A program made the translations under genes and the position numbers. From Floridanema evergladense (lineage in GTDB: Bacteria; Cyanobacteriota; Cyanobacteriia; Cyanobacteriales; Aerosakkonemataceae), in NCBI RefSeq assembly GCF_041929205.1, contig NZ_JBHFNT010000048.1: 64,000 nt of DNA; one strand, 5' to 3'. Each line of letters begins with the position of its first letter. Position 1 is the stretch's first letter. This document shows positions 57,781-64,000 of the stretch, in pieces. A model generated the notes under the pieces. The model was not told where the DNA came from. It saw only the letters and a program-made list of their open reading frames with translations, and did not search any database.

Positions 57781-58989
57781 TCATACTTCAATTTCATTGG
57801 TTGTCAGCCTAGTTTTTCTGGGTGATTTAATTTGGGACACTAGGGAATCAGCTAAAGCGACAGCTTGCCAGAGAAGTTCGGGAAGCTCTTCTAAATTAAC
57901 TCTTGGTTGTGGTAAGATAAGCGATGCACTTGAAGAGTTGGTTTTAGCCCCTGCTGTTTCTAGCCGATCGAGAATTGGCGATAACAGAACGCGAGCGAAG
58001 CTACCATAAGCAATCCCTGCAATATAGTTTTGGGTTTCAGTTTTTGGGGAATATTGCGGAGTAGGATTTTCGAGTAAGATAGTTGCTTCATCACCTGATT
58101 TACAATTAAGCAAATCAACTGCTTTGAGCTTAGTAACTGTGTGGTTATTAGTACCTCCTGCTAATTGAACATATCCGGGTAAACCTGCGGCTAAAACCTT
58201 TTGTCCTAATTTAATTGCCGCATGAGTTGTTCCCGCACCGATATCGCCACTCATGGGACGACCATCGGTTTGCCAAATTAACTCACAAGGCAAAGGTTTA
58301 ATCAAATCGTAGAGTGACCACAGGTAGTTAATAAGTCCTTCTCCGTCGGGACAACTAATAGCGATGACTTTTAATTGATTTAGCCAAGGTGCGATCGCTC
58401 GCCACAATCTTTGGAAGTCTGCTAACCTACCAACTTGAGTATGTATTTCCACTGCGTCAACAAATGTTTGTAACACCAAAGGTGCTACAGCTTCCGGTGT
58501 GGAAACATAAGCACGAGTGAAAATCAAATTGCTAGGGCAAACTGGTATACATCTACCACACCCGTAGCACAATTGATCCACAACTCCAGAAAAATTATTA
58601 TTAAGGCGATCGAATACAATAGCTTGCGCCGGACAAATGCTTTCACAAGGACGGGGACATTGAGTTGGACACTCATTAGCATCAAACTCCGCCTTCCGAA
58701 AATGGGGATCTTCCCCATCATTCAAACTCACCATTAACAAAGGCAAACCTTGAAACCCAAACCCTCGCCGTTGAGCTTCTTCGCCAAAAATCACCGCCGT
58801 CTCTAACGCCTCTTTCGCCGCTGCAATCACCGCTGGGTCGGCAGCCACATCAATACAATCCGCACCTGCTAAGGTGTAAACCAATGTTAGGTTTCTTACA
58901 GCTGGGAGGTGTTGGAAACTGGCTCCGCAAATTAGTTTAAACCAGTGACCTTCCCTCAAAGAATGTAAAGGAGAGGAATTATTAGTCAC
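57781..58989 (-). CDS. ldpA: LdpA, iron-sulfur redox protein of the circadian clock
   Basis: This 402-residue protein matches LdpA, which in Synechococcus elongatus senses cellular redox state through iron-sulfur clusters and adjusts the period of the KaiABC clock. Two ferredoxin-like cysteine clusters are visible: C-P-T-Q-C-P-R-P-C-E-S-I-C-P and C-Y-G-C-G-R-C-I-P-V-C-P. The N-terminal part starts L-R-E-G-H-W-F-K-L-I-C-G-A-S-F-Q and resembles the family throughout. kai genes are not in the window. It lies upstream of the Ycf45-like gene with about 150 bases between. Confidence 0.92.
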   Translation of the reverse strand: MTNNSSPLHSLREGHWFKLICGASFQHLPAVRNLTLVYTLAGADCIDVAADPAVIAAAKEALETAVIFGEEAQRRGFGFQGLPLLMVSLNDGEDPHFRKAEFDANECPTQCPRPCESICPAQAIVFDRLNNNFSGVVDQLCYGCGRCIPVCPSNLIFTRAYVSTPEAVAPLVLQTFVDAVEIHTQVGRLADFQRLWRAIAPWLNQLKVIAISCPDGEGLINYLWSLYDLIKPLPCELIWQTDGRPMSGDIGAGTTHAAIKLGQKVLAAGLPGYVQLAGGTNNHTVTKLKAVDLLNCKSGDEATILLENPTPQYSPKTETQNYIAGIAYGSFARVLLSPILDRLETAGAKTNSSSASLILPQPRVNLEELPELLWQAVALADSLVSQIKSPRKTRLTTNEIEV

Positions 58990-59013
58990 ACTTAATATAA
59001 TAACACCAAGTCT

Positions 59014-59095
59014 GTTGTAACGACTTCAGTCGATTCCGTTGTAGCGACTTCAGTCGTTACCTTTTCCAGACTGAAGCACTAAAGTGCTTACAACA
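59014..59095. repeat. Direct repeats GTTGTARCGACTTCAGTCG plus hairpin
   Basis: Copies at 59014-59032 and 59038-59056 differ at one base. A CAGACTGAAGCACTAAAGTGCTTACAAC unit with a palindromic core follows. It fills the spacer between ldpA and the first von Willebrand gene. Confidence 0.75.
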
Positions 59096-59100
59096 AACAA

Positions 59101-59706
59101 CTAATCATTAACTGCATTCAGCAAAACTTCTGTTAAACTCATATCTGCCATATCATCCATCGTCAGAGTATCGCAAATATCAAACTTAGCACCAGCACCT
59201 TGCAACTCATCATCTAACGCTTTTAAAAATCGACTTGCGGTAGCATCTGAACCTACTTGAATCATCGAAATTGCTAACTCTTCATCTCGATCCATTTGAC
59301 GAGATGCTTCAATAATTACTTTCATTACACCTTTGCGATCGTCCGGTTCCCCATCAGTAACTACTAAAATTGTCTCGCCATTCGCTTTAGTTTGTCCAGC
59401 AGCTTTGCGTTGAAAATACTGATTAACTGCATCCTCTAAAACCCCAGCCAAATTAGTTGTACCAGCAGGATCGTTTTCTTTAAAAATTTGCTCAACTTTG
59501 CCAGAAGTTACATTATCGTAACGCTTAAATCGGCTAGAAAATAAGTAAACCGTAATCCCATCTGGATCAAATTGTTCGCACTTTCTCGCCAATGCTAAAG
59601 TAGATTCTTGAGCAGCTTCCCAACGACTTCTCCCACCCACTTGATCGGGAGTAGACATACTACCGCTTTTGTCAATTATTAATGTATAATCTCGATCTTC
59701 TTGCAT
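59101..59706 (-). CDS. Von Willebrand A domain protein (copy 1)
   Basis: This 201-residue protein is a single cytosolic vWA domain. The metal-ion-dependent adhesion site is complete: D-K-S-G-S (12-16), T84 in G-T-T-N-L-A-G, and D118 in V-T-D-G-E-P-D-D. It is most like the two neighbouring copies, in particular over Y-D-N-V-T-S and A-S-R-Q-M-D-R-D-E-E-L-A-I. There is no signal peptide or membrane segment, so it probably binds an internal partner in a metal-dependent way. It is the last of four genes on the same strand; the gap from copy 2 is 111 bases. Confidence 0.85.
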   Translation of the reverse strand: MQEDRDYTLIIDKSGSMSTPDQVGGRSRWEAAQESTLALARKCEQFDPDGITVYLFSSRFKRYDNVTSGKVEQIFKENDPAGTTNLAGVLEDAVNQYFQRKAAGQTKANGETILVVTDGEPDDRKGVMKVIIEASRQMDRDEELAISMIQVGSDATASRFLKALDDELQGAGAKFDICDTLTMDDMADMSLTEVLLNAVND

Positions 59707-59817
59707 AATAACCTCTTTGGGAAATAGGGACTAGGGACTGAGAAAGAATTTTTAGATAACAAAGTAATGGATAATCAATAAGAGAAAATATTATCAATTA
59801 CCCATTACTAATTTTAC

Positions 59818-60423
59818 CTAATCACTAATCGCATTTAACAACACTTCACTGAGAGTGAAACCTTCCATATCATCCAAGGTGACTGTATCCACAATGTCAA
59901 ATTGTGCCCCCGCAGCTTGCAACTTATCATCTAAGGCTTTCAGGAACTCAGTAGCCTTTTGATCTTTGCCAACTTGAATCAAGGAAATTGCTAATTCTTC
60001 ATCTCTCTCTATCTGGCGCGATGCTTCAATTATTACTTGCATTACCGCTTTGCGATCGTCCGGTTCCCCATCCGTAATTACCAAAATTGTCTCACCATTT
60101 GGCTTAGTTTTACCCGATTTTTTCCTCTCTAAATAACTATCAGTAGCATTTTTTAAAACACTAGCCAAGTCAGTAGTTCCAGATGGGTCATTTTCTTGGA
60201 AAATTTGAGCAACTTTATCAGATGTCACATTATCGTAACGCCTAAAACGACCGGAAAACAAGTAAACCGTAATTCCATCTGGATCGAACTCTTCGCATTT
60301 TCTAGCCAATGCTAAAGTTGACTCTTGTGCAGCTTGCCAACGAGTTCTATTCCCCTGTTGATCGGGAGTAGACATACTACCGCTTTTGTCAATTATTAAT
60401 GTATAGTCGCGTTCTTCAAGCAT
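59818..60423 (-). CDS. Von Willebrand A domain protein (copy 2)
   Basis: This second 201-residue copy begins M-L-E-E-R-D-Y-T-L-I-I-D-K-S-G-S-M and keeps all metal-site residues, with G-T-T-D-L-A-S and I-T-D-G-E-P-D-D. It is closer to copy 1 than to copy 3 at several blocks (W-Q-A-A-Q-E-S-T-L-A-L-A-R-K-C-E), suggesting that copies 1 and 2 arose by the later duplication. It lies between copy 1 and the coiled-coil gene. The partner is unknown. Confidence 0.85.
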   Translation of the reverse strand: MLEERDYTLIIDKSGSMSTPDQQGNRTRWQAAQESTLALARKCEEFDPDGITVYLFSGRFRRYDNVTSDKVAQIFQENDPSGTTDLASVLKNATDSYLERKKSGKTKPNGETILVITDGEPDDRKAVMQVIIEASRQIERDEELAISLIQVGKDQKATEFLKALDDKLQAAGAQFDIVDTVTLDDMEGFTLSEVLLNAISD

Positions 60424-60574
60424 AGAACCTCCAGCCCATACAAGACAACTCGAAAAAATTTTTCGTTCCTTATCTAGCCTATCCTAACTTTGTGAATTCT
60501 TCGTCGCAGATGCAATAAGAAACTTTCAACCCAACCCCAAAGTATATAAATTTACCAGCATTCTGCTAGAACAG

Positions 60575-61018
60575 TTAAGATTGAGTTTCTTTTAAAGCTT
60601 GCAAATAATCGATCGCTGCTTCCAATTTTGACGAATAACTATAAGCAAATTCTTCAAACCAAAGACCTTCAGACGATCGCGGATTCAACTTCTTCAACCA
60701 AGCTTCGGCTTCTTTAGTTAAAGCTTGTCTCTCCTGTTGTTTAATTCTTTCTTGTCTAATTTTTTCCTCTTTGATTTGTTCTTGCCTTTTTAGTTCTTCT
60801 GCTTTATCCTGTTCTGCAAATTCAGCTTGAATTTGTGACAGTAACGCATCTTCAGGAGAGGAAGGAGAGAAAGATTTTTGTCTTGATGTTGGTGGCGGTG
60901 TTTTAGGTGCGATCGCATCCTCTCGTTTCACAGAAGGTTGCTTTTTCTGTTGCCCTGGATTATCCTTCTCTTGATACTCAGATTTTAACTGAGCCAATAT
61001 ATCATCTATTGATTCCAT
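60575..61018 (-). CDS. Coiled-coil protein within the vWA cluster
   Basis: I do not recognise this 147-residue protein. It has a short acidic start (S-I-D-D-I-L-A-Q-L-K-S-E-Y), a disordered lysine-, proline- and serine-rich linker, and a strongly charged coiled coil (about residues 68-105, Q-E-Q-I-K-E-E-K-I-R-Q-E-R-I-K-Q). A conserved-looking helical domain (W-L-K-K-L-N-P-R-S-S-E-G-L-W-F-E-E-F-A) ends it. Its position between vWA copies 3 and 2 on the same strand makes it a likely binding partner or scaffold. Confidence 0.6.
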   Translation of the reverse strand: MESIDDILAQLKSEYQEKDNPGQQKKQPSVKREDAIAPKTPPPTSRQKSFSPSSPEDALLSQIQAEFAEQDKAEELKRQEQIKEEKIRQERIKQQERQALTKEAEAWLKKLNPRSSEGLWFEEFAYSYSSKLEAAIDYLQALKETQS

Positions 61019-61076
61019 AATTATTTAGCCCTCATACTGCTAATCACTAAATTGCAGAATCTTCCCAGCAAAACTA

Positions 61077-61682
61077 TTAATCAATAATTGCATTTAACAA
61101 AACTTCAGTCAGAGTCATATCTTCCATATCATCAATCGTAACTGTGTCTACAATGTCAAATTTTGCCCCCGCACCTTGCAACTCATCATCTAAAATTTTT
61201 AGGAATTTAGTTGCTTGTTGATCCGTACCAACTTGAATAAAAGTAATTGCTAACTCTTCATCTTTATCCATCTGGCGGGAAGCATCAATAATTACTCGCA
61301 TTACCGCTTTGCGATCGTCCGGTTCCCCATCCGTAACTACAACTATTGTTTCCCCATTAAGTTTAGTTTCTCTAGCAGCTTTCCGGCGAAAATAATTATT
61401 AGTTGCATCTAACAAAACACCTGCTAAATCAGTTCGTCCCGAAGGTTCATTTTCCCGGAAAATATCTTTAACTCTACTAGCAGTAACATTATCGTAACGC
61501 TTGAATTTTCCCGAAAATACATAAACCGTCAACCCATCAGGGTCTAATTCTTCACACTTACTCGCAATAGCTATAGTAGACTCTTCCATCGCCGCCCAGC
61601 GACTCTTCCCATCAAGCTGATCTTTTGTCGCCATACTACCGCTTTTGTCAATAATTAATGTATAATCTCGATTTTCTAACAT
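61077..61682 (-). CDS. Von Willebrand A domain protein (copy 3)
   Basis: This third 201-residue copy is the first gene of the cluster and the most diverged: M-L-E-N-R-D-Y at the start, S-R-W-A-A-M-E-E-S-T-I-A-I-A-S-K-C, and G-R-T-D-L-A-G in place of G-T-T. The metal-site residues D-K-S-G-S, T84 and T-D-G-E-P-D-D remain. A hairpin repeat and a terminator-like structure separate it from ndhN upstream. The three copies have the same length and no extra domains. Confidence 0.85.
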   Translation of the reverse strand: MLENRDYTLIIDKSGSMATKDQLDGKSRWAAMEESTIAIASKCEELDPDGLTVYVFSGKFKRYDNVTASRVKDIFRENEPSGRTDLAGVLLDATNNYFRRKAARETKLNGETIVVVTDGEPDDRKAVMRVIIDASRQMDKDEELAITFIQVGTDQQATKFLKILDDELQGAGAKFDIVDTVTIDDMEDMTLTEVLLNAIID

Positions 61683-61749
61683 AAATTCTATCTCCGTTAA
61701 TTAGTTCTAGTTCCAAGGTATCAAAACCTTACGCTCATCAACATTCACC

Positions 61750-61840
61750 TAAAAGCAAACAAGCAGAGGAAAGTTTAACTCTCCCCTGCTTGCTTCTGGT
61801 ACGTTGTTGCGCTGTCTTCGCTGAAGCGCAACAACGTACC
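61750..61840. terminator. Hairpin repeat and terminator between ndhN and vWA copy 3
   Basis: GGTACGTTGTTGCGCT (61798-61813) pairs perfectly with AGCGCAACAACGTACC (61825-61840), a relative of the 19783 repeat, and starts two bases after the ndhN stop. A second hairpin (about 61759-61795, CAAGCAG arms) is followed on the minus strand by TTTGCTTTT, fitting a terminator. Confidence 0.75.
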
Positions 61841-61841
61841 T

Positions 61842-62318
61842 TTACGCAGCAGGTAAAGTATTTGCCAAAGGTTCCCAGCGGAAATAGCGATCGCCACCCA
61901 TCTCCACAGCTAACTTCACTCGTGGCTCCATCTTTGGTAACATCGTTAAATACTCAATCTCTTGACGAGAAAGAATTTGTCCTTCAACGATCCACAGCAA
62001 TAGTCCCTTAGACTTAGGTGGTAAATGTTCTAATTGAGTACTTAAAATCGGTGGCAAATAGTAAACATACCCCACAGCTGCACCACTACCTAAGCTTTTC
62101 TTCCCCAAATGTGGCGGACGTACCCCATGCACCCCTGTTAGATACATACTGAGATCGCCTAAACCTTTAGCAGAAATGTTCAAGCTTGTATAGCCCGCTG
62201 CTCTGATCCGCCTTTGGTAACGACCTTCAAAACCCCCTTCTAGTGGCACATAGAGTGCTAGTGCCCCAGAACTTTCCAAATCTTTAATTAGTTGATTACC
62301 AGTTGTAATTAATGCCAT
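61842..62318 (-). CDS. ndhN: NDH-1 subunit N (cyanobacterial photosynthetic complex I)
   Basis: This 158-residue protein is NdhN, a subunit specific to the cyanobacterial and plastid NDH-1 complex. It lies in the hydrophilic arm and is needed for ferredoxin-dependent cyclic electron flow and respiration. It has the family sequence from L-I-T-T-G-N-Q-L-I-K-D-L-E-S-S-G through G-V-H-G-V-R-P-P-H-L-G and L-W-I-V-E-G-Q-I-L to Y-F-R-W-E-P-L. The length is normal. It is divergent from rplC, an arrangement I recall from other cyanobacteria. Confidence 0.95.
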   Translation of the reverse strand: MALITTGNQLIKDLESSGALALYVPLEGGFEGRYQRRIRAAGYTSLNISAKGLGDLSMYLTGVHGVRPPHLGKKSLGSGAAVGYVYYLPPILSTQLEHLPPKSKGLLLWIVEGQILSRQEIEYLTMLPKMEPRVKLAVEMGGDRYFRWEPLANTLPAA

Positions 62319-63057
62319 AAATTCGTCTTATCGTCTGTGGCTAACTGCCCGATCGCTTTATGAAGCTTCAAATATTGTAATCTTAGTCTTTGATCGACCA
62401 ATCCAGAAATAGAACTTACTTTTCATTCCCATAGCAAAAGCACAATAGGCTACCAATCCAAACCTTGCTCTCTCTTCCCAGTTCCCAGTCCCCAGTCCCC
62501 AGTCCCCCAAAATATCTTTGCCATCAGTAGACAATTCTTAAAATCTAGTTTATAGTAAGCAATTGTGGCTAAAATTTCAGTAACTTCGCTCTGACTCAAG
62601 AGTAGGAAGCAAAGTTGAATGGAGCCAACCGGATAGATGCGATCGGTCAACCTTTGCCAGTTGTCACACCAACAGCTTGAGCCAAAGGATAACCAAAAGG
62701 TGGGCGGTGCTCTCAAGTAAACCAATGAGCCACATTCTATCTGGCCTAAACCAAGGATACTGAGTAGTTCTCTACTTAAGTCCGAGTGCCAGCGAAAAAT
62801 GACCAGGCGATTGCTTGGCCTACCAAACAGCTTCCAATAGCAAGTTTACGCTGAGATCGGACTTCCAGAAATTGAGCTTCTGGTAAGTCCAATAATGCTC
62901 TGATTGCTATTTAGCTCAGGTTAAACCAGCTAAAAGACCGAACATCTTAAACAGTTCAAATAAATTCTGCTTAAACCAGAGTTTATTCCGAAAAACGGGT
63001 TCTCCAAAAGGGAATCTGGCGAATTGTAGTGCATAAATTAAGGAGAAACCACGTACT
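62319..63057. other. 739-base leader and promoter region of ndhN and rplC
   Basis: No credible gene is present; the open frame at 62450-62725 is built partly from tandem repeats. CCCCAGT-type units occupy 62476-62508. The stretch from about 62580 to 63040 is GC-balanced, unlike other spacers, with pairable segments such as GGACTTCCAGAAATTGAGCTTCTGGTAAGTCC near 62855-62886. It may be a structured leader for the ribosomal-protein operon. AAGGAGA at 63040 serves rplC. Confidence 0.45.
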
Positions 63058-63693
63058 GTGGCGATCGGAATCCTCGGCACCAAATTAGGCATGACCCAAA
63101 TCTTTGACTCAACAGGAAAAGCGATTCCTGTCACCGTAGTTCAAGCAGGCCCATGCCCGGTAACGCAGATTAAAACCAAAGAAACAGACGGTTATACTGC
63201 CATCCAACTCGGATTCGGCGAAGCCAGTCCCAAGGCAATCAACAAGCCAGAAAAAGGACACCTAGCTAAGTCTAACAGTGTACCTCTGCGTCATTTGCGC
63301 GAATATCGTTTAGAAAATCCCAGTGAATATCAACTGGGTCAAGAAATTAAAGTAGATATATTTGCCCCAGACCAAATCGTGGATGTTGTAGGTACAAGTA
63401 TTGGTAAAGGCTTTGCCGGATATCAAAAACGCCACAACTTTAAACGGGGGCCAATGGCTCACGGTTCTAAAAACCATAGATTGCCCGGTTCTACGGGTGC
63501 TGGTACGACACCAGGAAGAGTCTATCCCGGTAAGCGGATGGCAGGACGTTTAGGCGGAGAGCGAGTCACCATTCGCAAACTAACAGTAGTTAGCATCGAT
63601 GCCGAACGTAACTTGATTTTAATCAAGGGAGCAGTGCCAGGTAAGCCAGGTGCTTTGCTCAGTATTACACCAGAGAAAAAGGTCGGCAAATAA
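63058..63693 (+). CDS. rplC: 50S ribosomal protein L3
   Basis: This 211-residue protein is L3, an early assembly protein of the large subunit near the peptidyl transferase centre. It has the expected G-I-L-G-T-K-L-G-M-T-Q-I-F start, V-T-Q-I-K-T-K-E-T-D-G-Y, the F-A-G-Y-Q-K-R-H-N-F-K-R-G-P-M-A-H-G-S-K loop and G-T-T-P-G-R-V-Y-P-G-K-R-M-A-G. The start is GTG at 63058 with AAGGAGA upstream. It is the first gene of the large ribosomal-protein operon, as in other cyanobacteria. Confidence 0.97.
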   Translation: MAIGILGTKLGMTQIFDSTGKAIPVTVVQAGPCPVTQIKTKETDGYTAIQLGFGEASPKAINKPEKGHLAKSNSVPLRHLREYRLENPSEYQLGQEIKVDIFAPDQIVDVVGTSIGKGFAGYQKRHNFKRGPMAHGSKNHRLPGSTGAGTTPGRVYPGKRMAGRLGGERVTIRKLTVVSIDAERNLILIKGAVPGKPGALLSITPEKKVGK

Positions 63694-63702
63694 TAGTCGT
63701 AG

Positions 63703-63818
63703 GGGCGGGTTTTGCCCAGAGATTGTCTGTGGGTTACGCAAAATTGTCTGCTAAACCCGCCCGTACAGTTGTCATCAGTCATTAATAACCAATGACAAAT
63801 GACGAATAACAGAGGACA
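63703..63818. repeat. Hairpin repeat and tandem repeat between rplC and rplD
   Basis: GGGCGGGTTT (63703-63712) pairs perfectly with AAACCCGCCC (63753-63762), a known dispersed cyanobacterial repeat type. It is followed by CATCAGTCATTAAT and ACCAATGACAAATGACGAAT repeat units to about 63809. It enlarges a spacer that is normally short. Confidence 0.75.
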
Positions 63819-63824
63819 AAGAAT

Positions 63825-64000
63825 ATGGTTAACTGTGTAGTAAAAAACTGGGAAGGGCAAGAAGTTGGGCAAGCAACTTTAGAGTTGAAAGTTGCTAAAG
63901 AAGAGAATGCCTCTCACATTGTCCACCGCGCATTGGTACGGCAAATGACCAATGCAAGGCAAGGAACAGTCAGCACCAAAACTCGATCGGAAGTTAGAGG
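63825..64000 (+). CDS. rplD: 50S ribosomal protein L4, 3' end beyond window
   Basis: The first 58 codons of L4 are present: M-V-N-C-V-V-K-N-W-E-G-Q-E-V-G, then H-I-V-H-R-A-L-V-R-Q-M-T-N-A-R-Q-G-T and T-K-T-R-S-E-V-R-G at the window edge. L4 lines the exit tunnel of the large subunit. The ATG at 63825 lies 131 bases after rplC, separated by repeats. Its purine-rich upstream sequence AGAGGACAAAG is a weak ribosome site. Confidence 0.95.
   Translation, partial: MVNCVVKNWEGQEVGQATLELKVAKEENASHIVHRALVRQMTNARQGTVSTKTRSEVR

Noticed and set aside
62450..62725. Open frame upstream of ndhN
   Set aside because: Its end is made of CCCCAGT-type repeats and the rest has no protein-like pattern or ribosome site.

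Overview
The window comes from a chromosome of a cyanobacterium, probably a filamentous or other large-genome species. Several things point there. The octamer GCGATCGC (HIP1) and its variants are scattered throughout. Many genes belong to cyanobacterial or plastid families: ftrV, ndhN, ldpA, a Ycf45-like R3H ATPase, a CtpA-type protease, DUF1815, DUF2839 and DUF4332. Spacers carry the short tandem repeats (CCCCAGT heptamers, ACTCAAA, CTACCAA) known from such genomes. I cannot name the species.

Layout. 1-4.5 kb: 3' end of a sulfate-binding protein gene, ftrV, two small unknown genes, a DUF218 membrane protein and an APH-like/P-loop kinase. 4.5-8.3 kb: rplY and purA, separated by a four-gene AT-rich cassette encoding a Pch2/TRIP13-like AAA+ ATPase and three small proteins. 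8.4-10.3 kb: an antitoxin gene, a truncated MazF/PemK toxin gene and, directly after it, an antisense reverse transcriptase gene. 10.5-13.4 kb: DUF4332, an M24 peptidase, a small secreted protein, and the collapsed remains of a giant sensor kinase gene. 13.5-24.3 kb: an AtzE-like amidase with its AtzG-like partner, three unknown genes, a ureidoglycolate-lyase-like gene, and a nucleoside-type (BMP) ABC importer. Together these suggest scavenging of purine or ureide nitrogen.

24.6-37.3 kb: a TetR regulator, paired M16 peptidases, an Rpn/DUF4351-like protein, a GH116 glucosidase, and a Wzc-like tyrosine autokinase with a very long SLBB export protein for exopolysaccharide. 38-47 kb: a pentapeptide-repeat membrane protein with a small membrane partner, an RTX-type calcium-binding protein, CtpA, a degenerate DinG-like helicase, small conserved proteins and an epoxide-hydrolase-like enzyme. 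47.2-52.3 kb: an FHA protein, then recA, xseA, xseB and nurA, a compact DNA-repair neighbourhood. 52.3-58.9 kb: a GH13 amylase with a starch-binding domain, an NTF2-like protein, a HAD hydrolase, tRNA-Gln, a Ycf45-like ATPase and LdpA. 59.1-61.7 kb: three tandem von Willebrand A paralogues with a coiled-coil protein among them. 61.8-64 kb: ndhN, then rplC and the start of rplD at the head of the large ribosomal-protein operon.

The best candidates for undescribed biology are the ATPase cassette between purA and rplY (two of its small ORFs together look like a split PD-(D/E)xK nuclease) and the reverse transcriptase beside the broken toxin gene. Short dispersed repeats are also unusually active here: one family has entered coding regions at three places, and others abut stop codons or sit between rplC and rplD. 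No CRISPR array, complete insertion sequence or rRNA gene was seen.
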